Below are positions 22,016-33,161 of a stretch of DNA of 64,000 bases, piece by piece (within the stretch, counting starts at the first letter, position 1; the number at the start of each line of letters is the position of its first letter). The position numbers were made by a program, and so were the translations under genes. Source of the DNA: Tubulanus polymorphus (lineage: Eukaryota; Nemertea; Palaeonemertea; Tubulaniformes; Tubulanidae); NCBI RefSeq assembly GCF_964204645.1, contig NC_134032.1, positions 9,294,275-9,358,274 of the forward strand, in the 5' to 3' direction. Below the pieces are notes generated by a model. That model saw nothing but the letters and a program-made list of their open reading frames with translations, made no database searches and had not been told where the DNA came from.

Positions 22016-23450
22016 GGGTATAATCAATATCTATGACCTACTTAGTTCTATAGTTTAACAATTTAAGGACTTAATTTTAAAGACGATATAGGTTCTATAG
22101 CTAATCTAACAGTTTAGGTAGCGACTGAACTAAAAAAGTGGTCTTATATTTGATGACTGGTCTTAAGTTGTCGACTTGCTACAGAACTAAGTTGGTATTT
22201 GACTAGCCTTAAATCTAAGCGATGACTATGCAACTGACCCACAGCACTGGTGTCAAATGAGTAAAAAACAAATAGTATATTGAAGGCTAACTTGATTTTA
22301 TTAGAAATACCAGTATCGGGTAACGGAGTTATTTGTAGTCGCCAGTACAGTGCTTTTGACATCACTCATTTACCCGATTAAGCTACTATACACTTTCAGT
22401 ACTACACAGTAGCTTTCGCTACTAGTGCAAAGTAGCTACATCGGAGCATGGACGTATAAACTAGATTTATACGTCCATGATCGGAGTAATGGGTAGCTTT
22501 CGGTGACTGTGCAACCAGCCCCAGGGTATAATCAATATCTAGGACCAACTTAGTTCAGTTGATTTGACAGGTCTTAATTAGTAGCTTCCGCGGGTAAATT
22601 ATGTAGCTTTCGCTATTAGTCCAAAGTAGCTACATCGGGGAAATGGATAGCTTTCGGTATTACTGCAAAGTACAGGTAGCTTCATCAGATGATTAGTTTT
22701 TGCTACTACATTGACTGTACTTATGAGACTAGTAGTGAAAACACGTACTATCCACAGTAAATCAGTTAACTATTTTTGTCTTAACGTTCTATCATAGGAA
22801 TAAAACAATGTAAAAGACACAATGAAAAATTTAGAAATATCAAATATGCACTAAATACTCCGAAACTACAAACGGTTATTACCTTGTTGATAACCACTGA
22901 CTGAATGGTATTTATAGTGGAAATGTTTCATGTTCGGAGTAATTTCGACTTTTTTTCCGTGTTTTTTTTGCGGCATTTTTATTGTAAGATTGACACGGGA
23001 CGCATAATTGCGAATTCACCGAACTATTGGTTTTTATTTAAAAGTTTTATTCATAGGTTGATTTATCAGTTTATATCAATATCCCGGGGCAGCATTGTCA
23101 GTGTGTCCTGATGGACAGATAATTATCCTTATATTATACCATAAATCAGAGAGGTAATTAAGGAAATTAAACTATCATAATAAATTCAGTTTTCTTTACT
23201 TCGAAGTTTTGATTCTATTCATCGTCCATTAATTTTATCAAAGGTACATAAGGAAGATCCTGTTTATGTTGTTTTTTGGCTTTATCTATTTGTGTTACAC
23301 TGAGTGTGATGATGGCCGGAGAGACAATTTAATCCTTAATAATTCTCTAAATAAAGCCGATATTTACATGAACATAGAATGATGATAAATGATGATGATG
23401 CTGGTGGAGTGACAACGATCCTAATCGTTTTCAAGATTGAAACAAGGAAA
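22016..23450. other. Repeat-rich intergenic stretch, no gene recognised
   Basis: Contains GTAGCTTTCGCTACTA-type words repeated near 22,410, 22,490, 22,605 and 22,650, a GGACGTATAAA/TTTATACGTCC hairpin at about 22,449-22,475, and otherwise AT-rich DNA. No supported coding exon. Confidence 0.55.
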
Positions 23451-23461
23451 TGAAATCATTA

Positions 23462-23468
23462 TATAAAA
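23462..23468 (+). promoter_or_regulatory. TATA box of the CUB-domain gene
   Basis: TATAAAA lies 121 bases before the ATG at 23,589, leaving room for a start site near 23,490 and a short 5' leader. Confidence 0.5.
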
Positions 23469-23588
23469 ACCCCAACTCAGTTTTCTGATTCGTAAAGCTG
23501 ATCGTATCGGTCTGTGTGAAAAGGCGCAGTTTTTTGGTTGTGGTTCACAGTTAGTTGTTTAGTATTTATCGCGGGTGTCTGTTTGAAT

Positions 23589-25587
23589 ATGGAGTTGATG
23601 ATGAAGAGTTTGTTTGTGGTCGCTATAATTTTATTCGTCGAGAATTCTCAAGGTAAGCGAATAAATAATATTAATATCACTTAATACTGATTAGATTTGT
23701 TGATTAAGAATTTTACAAGAAAACTATTGTGATCAGTGCCGTCACACAGGTACCGATCTGGGGAACTCTCTAAACTAATGGTCTCAAACGGTCACTATTA
23801 CCTCACTAAACGGCCAGTATGACGCGTTGTTCAGGGACTCGTTTCAAGGACAGTTGTTTATTTCAAAAAAGGAATGAATTTTCTCAAAACAGCAACTACC
23901 TGTTGGTAGAATGGCACCGGTCAAACTAGACAATAGGTTTTAAAACCACAATATACATAATTTAAAAGATTAATAACAGATAATCAAAATCAAATGATAT
24001 TTCTATTATCCTCAGCCTCGAACCCGGAACTTCCAGTGTGCCAGGCTATCACGCTAACCACTCGACCATAAAGTATGACGTAGTTTGTCTGGTCAGTGTC
24101 CAGATGTGGTGCCGACTGATGACTAGTCAGGTGTCTGACCATTTAGCTGTGGTGCCGACTGATGACTAGTCAGCTGTGGTGACCTAGTGACCAGTCCAGT
24201 GACTGGTGACCACTCAGTTGTGGTGACCTGGTGATCAGTGTGGTGTGGTAACTGATGACCAGTAAGCTGTGGTGACCTGGTGACCAGTCCAGTGACTGGG
24301 GACCACTCAGTTGTGGTGACCTGGTGATCAGTGTGGTGTGGTAACTGATGACCAGTCCTTTTTTATAAACTGGTATTAACTTCGACCCGAAGGCTAACTA
24401 AATTCATTATCAGTTGAGTTAGCCCTCGGGTCTATACTACCGCTCTATAAGTTCATAGATACGGGTATTTTTCTATACAGTATTGACAGATGAGAACACC
24501 GACTCGATTTGTAGCGGCTGGTTGTTATTTAGAAAACAGAACGGAGCTTCAGGTGTCATAACTGGTCCTAACTACCCGGGCACTTATGGCGACAACCTGT
24601 ACTGTGTTTGGCGGATTGAAACACCTCAAAACATTGTAAATATAAAACACAGGAAATTCTGAAATATATTCGCAGTTAGGAAAACTAGAAATATAATCAA
24701 AAATATTTTTGTCAGCACAACCTGGACTAATGTAGAATGGAACTTAGAACCAGCCCAAAATCGGGTGCTGAACTGATTAACTATTACATCACGTTATGAA
24801 TTATCAATAGGGGTAACCCTTAATCATTACTTCCAGTTAGAATGTAGTGAAAATATTTACGAAATAATTAAACAATCATATTAATTTTATTTAAGAGTTG
24901 CATAGTTCAAAGTTGAATCTGATTTGATCCAAAATTCTACGTGAAATCCTTAAATAACCACGTGACTGATTCTATTTTTAGTTGTTAAGGAAATCGTTTG
25001 ATCCTATTTTCGAAGTGGAATCCTATACGACAAGTGATACTCGTTATTGCCGTGACAAAGTATTCATATTTACATACCGATCCTGTAAGAATCGGATAAT
25101 CTAATTTAAAACTCGATGTTAAATGAATAAATGAAGAAATATCTGCGATTTATTCAGTTTACAATTTTCAAATCCTGCTAAAAGTATGTCATTGATTTGT
25201 TTTTTTATTTTTACGGCAGATAATAATAATAATAATAATAATAATAATCGTTATGTATATTGCGGCAATACAGCGCCACCTACACGCTATTATTCCGGTG
25301 AGGTAGATATCCGGTTTACATCAGACAACTCTAGTAGTTACCATAAAGGGTTTAAACTTCGTTGGTGGTTGTTGGAAGGTAACTCATAATGAGAAGTTTC
25401 TCTTCGAATCAGTAAATTACATATAAAACAATAAATTCACTATTTATTTGTAGTTGATTCGCGGCTGTGTAGTAAAACACCTATAATACAGAATGGTAGA
25501 TCAGGTGTCATAACCAGCCCTAACCATCCGGGCAACTATTACAAAAGACTGAACTGTAGCTGGGCGATTGTAGTACCTGAAAAAACG
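23589..25587 (+). CDS. Secreted CUB-domain protein, five exons (3' end not found)
   Basis: Exons 23589-23652, 24481-24635, 24982-25084, 25220-25378 and 25454-25587 join in frame. Exon 1 gives MELMMKSLFVVAIILF, a signal peptide. Exons 2-4 make one CUB domain, an extracellular beta-sandwich used in adhesion and protease regulation: the four expected cysteines lie in ICSGW, LYCVW, RYCRD and VYCGN, with GVITGPNYPG and SYHKGFKLRW as family landmarks. Exon 5 starts a second CUB (GVITSPNHPG, LNCSWAI) and ends in the same phase as exon 2. Its partner exons were not found downstream before the Harbinger transposon. Exon 4 opens with (AAT)9, giving nine Asn inside the first CUB. The gene may continue beyond recognition or be truncated. 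Confidence 0.82.
24015..24072 (-). mobile_element. tRNA-derived SINE head in CUB gene intron
   Basis: On the minus strand an A-box-like GGTCGAGTGGTTAGCGTG (about 24,050-24,067) is followed about 30 bases later by the B-box-like GGGTTCGAGGC (24,015-24,025), the Pol III promoter layout of a tRNA-related SINE. It is too diverged to be a functional tRNA. Confidence 0.5.
24160..24356. repeat. ~93-bp minisatellite duplication, GTGGTGACCTGGTGACCAGT
   Basis: A unit beginning CTGTGGTGACCTGGTGACCA and ending GTAACTGATGACCAGT occurs twice in direct order, with shorter GACCAGT/ACTGGTC sub-repeats to the left from about 24,095. It lies in intron 1 of the CUB gene. Confidence 0.8.
24358..24465. mobile_element. 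Palindromic ~105-bp MITE in CUB gene intron
   Basis: TTATAAACTGGTATTAACTT and the mirrored GGTCTATACTACCGCTCTATAAG flank a GGCTAACT/AGTTAGCC inner pair, matching the layout of the elements at 12,209 and 63,788. It ends just before exon 24,481. Confidence 0.5.
25220..25248 (+). repeat. (AAT)9 microsatellite inside a coding exon
   Basis: Nine AAT triplets directly follow the acceptor of CUB-gene exon 4 and are read in frame as poly-Asn. Confidence 0.85.
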
Positions 25588-27014
25588 GTAAATATTTGGT
25601 CTATGAGAAAAATGATGTCGGGTTTACTGAACTAGTTGGAGCTCAATGGGGGCTGAATTCAGTTAACTAACCCGGGATTTAGTTCAATTGATAACTCTAG
25701 GGTAAAGTTAAAACTGATATACAGGGCGTCTTAAAAATGTGTTACCGTAGCTTAAAATTGCTGGAGTTGAACCAATATAAGAAATAAGGATTATTGCATT
25801 GTGTGCGTGTATTAATAAATGATCTGTTGTCATATGACATGATTTGAGACATGACATAAATAAACTTAGACAAATTTCCCCTTAATAAAATTGTTGGTCC
25901 TCCTTACAAATTAAGCTGCTCCTGATTTGTTAAATATGGTAACTTTTTTTTCCGATGCACACTTGAGCTCCACAATTTTGACTCATCAGATTCAGTATTT
26001 CCCAAAATTTGTTACTCTCCGAAGACTAAAGTTTTCGATTCATGTTGGAGATATGTTTTGGATACCTCGGTTTTTACACAGGTAAATACACTACAAGTGA
26101 AATCCAGTGATTCAGTGATCAATATCTCAACAGGCAGCAGCTGGTCATTTAACAATAAACGTACACAATGGAATCCGTAGTTTTTGGCTTGAATCTAAGG
26201 CCAATCAATCCTCATGCAGGTCTACCAACCATACCCCTCCCCTCCCCAAGAAAATAGTTAAAATTACATGTATAGTTAATGAATTGTGTATCACATTTTC
26301 TGAGACACCCTGTATATATCGGGTCCTACATTCTGTCTTGCTCAGGATTTTTCTGGGCCCCGCGATTTTTCGTCTGTCAACATCACTTCGCTCAGCGAAG
26401 TTTGTTTACATCGTTGATATGGTAATGTCTTCCAGGAAGTCATCGCGATTGAAAAATCAATAGGTCTTATAGTCAAACTAAGTCAGGCTGTCCTACCACT
26501 TCTTAGTATGAATTAGATTATAATTCCACGATCATGACCTGCCAGAATAATGTTCATTTATTAGAACACCACCCAGACCGTGGCGCATTTTTTTCTGAAC
26601 TGAGGCCGGCGCCGTTCTCTTCAATTAACTCACCTCACTGATGACAATTGCCTCATGCCTATTAGCTCAAAATTTCAGCTTGAACAGTCGTCATAAATCC
26701 TGATTTTGGCAATATTAATTAGACGTATTCCGAAAGGCACGCACGCATGGCTACTGTCTTGATCTGTTCATAGTGATTTGAGTTCTATGATCTGTTCACG
26801 CACGCAGTAGACGTATCGTATAGGCCTATATAAGTTTGTAAGCTGCCTAACAAAAAATCAATCAATGTATCAAACACTTCCAAACTTACTATTAAAAAAC
26901 ATATTTCTCTACGGCTAACTTTTACTTACTGTACATCAACGCAAGTTTTTGCGCGAGAATTTAAAAAAAAACGGTTTTTGAAAACCAAAAAATTGGTTCG
27001 ATTAATTTTTTCAG
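25588..27014. other. Stretch between CUB gene and Harbinger, no gene recognised
   Basis: I looked for the missing second half of CUB domain 2 and for the Myb/SANT exon of the Harbinger partner and found neither. AT-rich; the left end of the Harbinger element probably lies here but no clear terminal repeat was found. Confidence 0.5.
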
Positions 27015-27372
27015 ATTTTGGCACTGGGGCCCGCCGGTCTTAACTGATGACAAAATTGTCGCCAGCGACAATCAACCATCCCCGACATCTGTACACGTTG
27101 TTCCTGAAACTTGCGTGGCAGATGCAGGTTCTGATCATCATCGATCGAAGAAAAGGATATCCTCTGCAGACATCACCGCAGCGCAGTACAAAAATCAGTT
27201 TGAGGATCGAAAACGCATTAAATTGGACTGTGAACGGTTGCAGCTTAAGGTCGATTGTCTGAAGTTGGAGAAAGAGAACTTCATATTGAAAAACGCAAAG
27301 CTGCAACTAGAAATTTTTGCTTTGCAAAATTCGATGGGTGTTACAATTGAAATGAAAAACCAAGAAGAATAG
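27015..27372 (+). CDS. Harbinger Myb/SANT-like partner protein, C-terminal exon
   Basis: A frame beginning after an acceptor (TTTCAG) at 27,015 reads a GPP-containing linker, then KKRISSADITAAQYKNQFED and a Leu/Lys-rich coiled coil (LQLKVDCLKLEKENFILKNA), stopping at 27,372. This layout, with a Gly-Pro linker and a basic coiled-coil end, is typical of the DNA-binding second protein of PIF/Harbinger transposons, which brings the transposase into the nucleus and to the TIRs. The N-terminal Myb/SANT trihelix exon was not found upstream, so the gene is partial here. It is convergent with the transposase, 34 bases apart at the stop codons. Confidence 0.65.
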
Positions 27373-27406
27373 TGCTCCACGATTTGATAGAAAATTTCGA
27401 ATAATT

Positions 27407-28957
27407 CTATTGCAATTCAAATTTTATTGTTAAAAAATTTATTGTTAACATGTTATCTTTTTCATTTTTTTGCGAATAGAAAGGTTTCGCAAAGAAGGTG
27501 TTCACAAAATAGTCGCGCATTAGCTTTCCCGTTTGAGGTTCTTCAGCTTGGACCTCCCCAGGGACGTCGTCCACTCCAATCTCTCCAATTTCAGGTTCAT
27601 TAAACAGAATTGCCATGTTGTGCAATACGAAGCAAGCCATGATAACAGTACACGCTTTCTCCGGTGCTAAGCGTACCTCTCCGTGCAGGATTGCAAAACG
27701 TCTTTTCAATCTTCCGAACGATCGCTCCACTCCTGAACGAGTTCTCTTGTGTGAGATATGATATCTGCAAGAAAAACTAATTCTTCAGAAATAATAGTAC
27801 AGAGGAAATAAAAGCGAAAATAAATTCAAATATATTTTCTATTTACCGTATTTGAGAATCTCCAACAGGTTGAAGAAATGGAGTCATTAAGTATGGCTTC
27901 AATGCATATCCGGAATCTCCCAGTAAAACGCCATCAGTTAAGCCCCGATGTGTAGCCTCTAGGTGTCTATAGTGTAACAAAATGTGTGATGTTATGACCG
28001 CAGAATTGAAAACTACCGGAGAGTTGCGTCAATTAACCGAGTAGAGTACGGTACTGCAAAAACAGCTTATTGCGGCGCAAGCTACCACAATAATTGTCTT
28101 GAAAATAAGAATCAACCATATCTTAATAGAACTGTAAATATTTTCCTTGAAATGATACATTCAAAACTATCAAACACCACAGATCTTATCAACCTGGATG
28201 AAGCGAATTCGAGATAATTGATCCACATGGACTGACTGGAGTCTTGTACTTACCTACCAAGAGCTGAAGCTCTGAAGATATGGGAATCATGGACAGACCC
28301 AGGCCATTTCGCAACAACATTAGTGAATTTTCCTTTAAAGAATATTCATAGCGAACATTTTATAAAGCACAAAGGTTTCCGGCCCCTTGAATGACCAATG
28401 AAAAATAGAATTGAAATGAAACTAAAATCTTGTTGATCTTATCTTGGTAACTACTGCGTACTTCGATTTCCGATTTCAAAATCAAACCCCCTCTGTTTCG
28501 CTCCCGGCAGGTGTGGTGGGTCTGTAAGGGACACTCAATCGAAAAATCAAACAAAATTTACCAGCCAAATAAATAAATAATGGGGACAATCTCTTTTTAA
28601 GATAAGAAAATGTACTCTCTTTATGATTCTTTACCTGTGTGGTCACAGACAGCCTGAACGTTTATGCTAGGATATCGTTTCCTGTTGATAAAAGCCGGCT
28701 CGTCAACTGATGGCCGGATGATTCTAATGTGAGTTCCATCAATCAATCCAATAGCATTTGGGAACCGGCCTAATTCATAGATACCCTGCTTGGTCGCACT
28801 GATTTCTTCTTCCGAGTTAGGCCAAACAATGAACCTATCTTTTACACTAACGAGCGCGCAACATACTGAATATGCGACTCGAGAAACAGTCGCTTTCGAA
28901 ATACCGATTGTGTCTCTTACAGTTGACATAAACGATCCAAGAAGAAAGACACTAAAT
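27407..28957 (-). CDS. PIF/Harbinger DDE transposase (HARBI1-like), four exons
   Basis: Minus-strand exons about 28957-28635, 28332-28254, 27966-27847 and 27764-27407 splice in frame with GT/AG junctions. Order: helix-turn-helix end [13 protein letters not shown]; first catalytic Asp in [30 protein letters not shown]; second Asp in [17 protein letters not shown]; catalytic Glu in [13 protein letters not shown]; then PEKAC and ACFVLHN. All three DDE residues are present and no internal stop was seen in these exons. The transposase cuts and pastes the element. The 5'-most exon boundary is uncertain, and an N-terminal exon before SFMSTVRD is expected but was not found. The intron 28,333-28,634 holds a repeat shared with 56,565-56,660. 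Autonomy depends on the missing 5' parts. Confidence 0.8.
28440..28560. repeat. Dispersed ~95-bp repeat, CTTCGATTTCCGATTTCAAA
   Basis: The run from TCGATTTCCGATTTCAAAAT through GGCAGGTGTGGT to GTAAGGGACAC is shared in the same orientation with 56,575-56,650. Here it lies inside a transposase intron, so it arrived after, or was carried with, the Harbinger element. Confidence 0.65.
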
Positions 28958-28959
28958 AT

Positions 28960-29655
28960 TTGGATGGATATATGAAAGCTGTGGGTACTGGAGTGTGTAA
29001 TGGGTAGTGTAGTGTGATCTGTGTGCATTTGTGGCTAGCACACAGATCACATTGTTCATTGGGGTTTGGTCCAGGACTCGTGAGATTTTCAACAACACGG
29101 AAGTAACGTGTAATAAATAAATGATGACTTGAATTGCATGACTACCTACCACCCCTCATTATTGTTGGAAAACTAAACGTTCCGCACTGACTAAAAATTA
29201 GTAATAACATTTTAGAAATGGCCAGAATTTCAACTTAGGTTCTATCTCATTTTTATTTTACAATTGCGATTGGTATACATTTTTTTTAAACGGCCATTAA
29301 GGCTTCATGTTTCGTCTGCAATTCACTGCAAATAGTTACGCAACTACGCACATTTCAGTGTTTTTGGCAGCTGTACATTCAATCGGCACCGTTCGTGACT
29401 AGCTTCACTGCGGAATTATCATTAATTAACATCGCCATATCACATCATCAACTTATATTGTGCCTTAAAACCCTAACAGCCAAAATAATTGAAATGCACA
29501 CACGATTTCTATCATTGAAAATTGAGAGAGTGGCCATGTTTGTGTTCTGCTGCTTCGCGTAAATACCGCGCGGTGGCGCAACCGCGCGGAGTGGGGCCGA
29601 TACGTCCAGTGGCTAGATATCGTAGCGTTACTAGCACTTGGTGCTCCACAGAAAG
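28960..29655. other. Stretch upstream of the Harbinger transposase, no gene recognised
   Basis: AT-rich DNA that should contain the transposase 5' exon and the right TIR. A GC-rich patch with CCGCGCGGTGGCGCAACCGC lies at 29,568-29,590. No convincing terminal inverted repeat with the 26,300-27,000 side was found. Confidence 0.45.
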
Positions 29656-29659
29656 GCTT

Positions 29660-30560
29660 TTATCAGTGGTCCTGGTGCTGAATAGAGGTTAAACAGGGTG
29701 TCCCGGGTTCAAACCCAGTTTATTGAAACTGATTATGATTTGTCCTGATGCCGAATAGAGGACGTCCTGGGTTCTAACCTAGTTCATAGATCCTGATTCT
29801 GAGCGGTCCTGATGCAGAATATAGGATGGATAGGGGTGGCCCGGGTCTATTGTTACAGATTATCAGTGGTCCCTTTGCCGAATAGAGGATGAACAGGGTG
29901 TCCCGGATTCGAATCCAATCTATTGATACTGATTATGAGTGGCCCTGATGCTGAATAGAGGATGAACAGGGGTGTCCCGGGTTCGAACCCAGTTTGAGCG
30001 GTCCTGATCCTGAAAAAGTGATTACTGGGAAACTTTTTACAATGTAAACACGATCGCCATCTATGGGAATTTATCGGAACAAACTTTTCTTGGAATCTGG
30101 TCCTATGGAATCCATGCGTATGTAGTCTTACACACATGCGCCATCTACTAGAAATGAAGAGAACTACATGATGTTGAACTGACGCTAAATATAGTATGAA
30201 CAGGGATGTTCAGGGTTCGAACCCGTTCTATTGTAACTGATTATGAGTGGTCCTGATGCTGAATAGATAATGAACAGGGGTGTCCCGGGTACGAACCCGG
30301 TCTATTAATACGTATTACGAGTGGTCCTGATATTGAAGAGATGATGAACCAGATGTCCCGGGTGCGAACGCGGTTAATAGATAAAGATTTTGAGTGGTCC
30401 TAGTTGCGAATAGAAGATAAACAGGGGTGTTCCTCCTTCGAAACCGGTCTATTGATACTGATTATGAATGGTTCTGATGCTTAACGGAGGATAACCATGC
30501 ATCGTCCAGGGTCCAGGTTCGAACCCAATTTATTCATACTGATTCCTAATGAGATGCTGA
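29660..30560 (+). repeat. Second B-box tandem array (~72-bp units)
   Basis: Units of the 16,840-17,535 family recur with CCCGGGTTCAAACCC, CCCGGATTCGAATCC, CCCGGGTTCGAACCC, TCAGGGTTCGAACCC and AGGTTCGAACCC cores. The same ~165-bp CGCCATCTA spacer lies at about 30,010-30,180. Unit order from 29,660 onward matches 17,285 onward, including a shared short unit lacking half its sequence, so this is a copy of the same composite block. Confidence 0.8.
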
Positions 30561-30711
30561 CTATAGGGCCCCTAACCCAGTACAGGCTTGTTTAAAATTC
30601 AGCATCAAAACCACTAAAAATAGTTGCCAATATTCTGGGTTCGAACCAAGAGAATCCCGCCTATGTCTTCGTCTAGATATCTGTGTATTGAAATTCTATC
30701 GAAATCCACAT

Positions 30712-31206
30712 AAAAGATCCATTGTGATTTTAGTTCGACGAAAATCCGACAGAGGGAGTGAAGCATGGAAATACCTTTTAGAGCCCAGAGAAAATTACCA
30801 AAACCTGCCGAAATGAAAATATACAGTATTCTAAATGGATTTTTGAAGTCAAATGATATTCAAATTACTCGTGCATTAAATAATTAGGCAACGTAATTAT
30901 TTTCGTAACGTATTTGAGCTTATTTAGAAACTACTGTAATATCTTCGATACCAGTTTGACTAGCGTGGAATTGCTACAATTCAGTCGTTTCTAAATAAAT
31001 TCAAATACGTTAGACAAGTAATTACGTTGCCTGGTTAATTAATTTACGAGTAATTTGAATACGTTTTGAATTCTTAGATGTATTAAAAACACTGTATATA
31101 TTCATTTCGGGACGTTTTTGTCTTTTTCTCTAGGGTTTAAAGGGTATTTCGATGCTTTACCCCCTCTGGTGAATTTTCACCGAACTAAAATCACAATAGA
31201 TCCTTT
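30712..31206. mobile_element. Foldback element copy C
   Basis: Same layout as copy B: AAAGATCCATTGTGATTTTA near 30,713 is mirrored by TAAAATCACAATAGATCCTT near 31,200, with CTTATTTAGAAAC / GTTTCTAAATAA close to a short central loop. It again follows a B-box array directly, with the same ~150-bp left lead-in (CCCGCCTATGTCTTCGTC). Confidence 0.75.
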
Positions 31207-31419
31207 GTGAAACATTCGTATAGGTTTTCATATAGTAATATGAAAGCGAGTTTGAGAATGGTACTCGGCAGTCGATAGATTCTTTCTCTGGCAGTCGAGG
31301 ATCTTAGAACATATCAGTTAAAATAAACAATCAATTGATTATTTTGTCTCCAATTAAACTATTTTTGAATATTTGAAATATCATTAGTGAATCAAGTTTG
31401 AAATGAAATGAGAATTGAT

Positions 31420-32110
31420 TCTGCGGTAGTCTGGATGGTGAATAACTTGAGGGGTACCGGGTTCAGGTCCGTTCTATTGGTACCGAGTCTGAAGTGCGTG
31501 GATGCACGTCGGCTTAGTATTTTCTAGATGCTAATTAAAATGTTGTAACAATCATTTTAATGGAGTCAGTTGTTCGATGGTTATTTGGATCGGCAGTTGC
31601 GTTACCGCAACCTCCACGCTGGGTAAACTCAGCACCCCGAACACTGTAGAACCGGGTTCGAACCATGGACACTCCTGCTTTGTCTCTATGCAGCATCCAG
31701 ACCAGTATTAATAGACCGGGTTCGAACCTGAGCCACCCCTGGTCATGTTCCCTATCTAGCATCCACACCACTGAGGAATTAGAGTGCAAATAGACTGGGT
31801 TCGAACCTGGGACACAGCTGCTTTTTTTTTCTTACCTCATAGAATTAGTATCGATAAATTGGCATCGAACCTAGGACGCCCCAATTGATACTTTATCGGC
31901 AGTAGTATAATGTAGCTCGTCCTTTATCTAGTAGATGGCGCAAGCGTAGAACACTTCAGTTTCAGTTTCGCGAAATTCCAATAGATGGCGACCGTGTTCA
32001 ATAGACCGGTTTCTCACGCGGCATCTCGGGTTATTTTCAATTCATCATCGGGAGTGGACCGATACTATAAATGAGACAGGGCTCGAATCTGATACACGCT
32101 GTTGATTCTC
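31420..32110. repeat. Diverged GGTTCGAACC repeats beside foldback copy C
   Basis: GGGTTCGAACC cores recur at about 31,650, 31,718 and 31,798 at 70-80-base spacing. The flanking words (GCATCCAGACCAGTATTAAT, GCATCCACACCACT) suggest the inverted orientation of the array, and an inverted CGCCATCTATTGG word lies at about 31,976-31,992. No gene. Confidence 0.55.
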
Positions 32111-32207
32111 TGTCGCCGGGACCGCTTTGAATTGAGATTGGAAAGAAATTCCTATCTTATCAGCTCTATCAGGACTATAGTGAACTGATATTAATCTCAG
32201 TGTGAAG

Positions 32208-32380
32208 TTAACAAATAAAAACCCAGAGTAGATATGTAGAAAATCTTATTTTCTTCTAAACCTCATCATCAGAGAAACTAAAGTGATTTTGGTTTCTCTG
32301 TGGATGGGGTTTAGAAGTAACCCCGAAACTGTTAGAAAATGAATGTTTCTACATATCTACTGTGGGTTTTTATTTGTTAG
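32208..32380. mobile_element. ~173-bp inverted-repeat element with 34-bp arms
   Basis: TAACAAATAAAAACCCAGAG and AGATATGTAGAAA at the left are mirrored at the right (TTTCTACATATCT, GGGTTTTTATTTGTTA) with one mismatch. The interior carries a ribozyme-like block, GGGGTTTAGAAGTAACCCCG followed by AAACTGTTAG. Confidence 0.7.
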
Positions 32381-33161
32381 CTCTATCGGGATTCAGGTTA
32401 ACATGATACTGCTTGAAATTCTTGAAATCGGTAGCATGTTTGTTCCTGGTCAGTAAACGATGAGAAAGACAATTTAAAGTACAAAAAGCAATTTATTTGA
32501 CAAAAACGTGAATAACTGTATAAGCGATATGTACAACAGCAAAATATAGACACAGATTGTGACTCGAAAACAAATTAATGGAGTTTGAATTGAATTTGAA
32601 ACTGAGTGCTTAATTCCCGGGAACCAATGTTTGGTGAGGCATTACACGTTCAAATGAGATTTGCAGCGTAGTGAGTTGAAGAACAGTGCCCACACTACAC
32701 TATAGGGGGGGGGGGGGTGTAGTCAACTGTTCCCACATCAGTGATGCCCTTATATCGACTTAATGCCAAATCTGTCATCGTGCCTGATTCTGTGAGCGCC
32801 TGGGCAAATGTTCATAAGAATGGCCTTCACGATAATTTTACGAGGACTTCAATGAAGAAGAATTAATTCTGGTGGAGAAACTGGGTCATTTGCCTGCTCT
32901 TAACGTCCGGGGACAGTTGGGACATGTAGTGGTTAGATATGATATAGTAAAATACATATACAAATAATATGTTTATCACACTTTTATATGGACAAAGTTA
33001 ATAGATGTGAGTATAAGCCCGAATTGTAATTGGAATGACAAATATCAGCGATTGAACCCTTCGCGGTCGTTAATTCTAGCCAGATCTTGAAAATAAACTA
33101 CAGGGTCAACGTTAGAATCAGATCATCTCACAAAACGCCTTCTTCTTCTAAACCGAGTATT

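Noticed and set aside
22144-22365. Minus-strand frame with a hydrophobic stretch (KIKLAFNILFVFYSF) as a signal-peptide exon
   Set aside because: The hydrophobic part is too far from the Met and no donor in the needed phase was found.
22911-22916. Minus-strand TATAAA as promoter of the 20,450-21,788 gene
   Set aside because: The nearest donor-like site (22,883) would leave an exon of only a few bases and no leader exon joins in phase.
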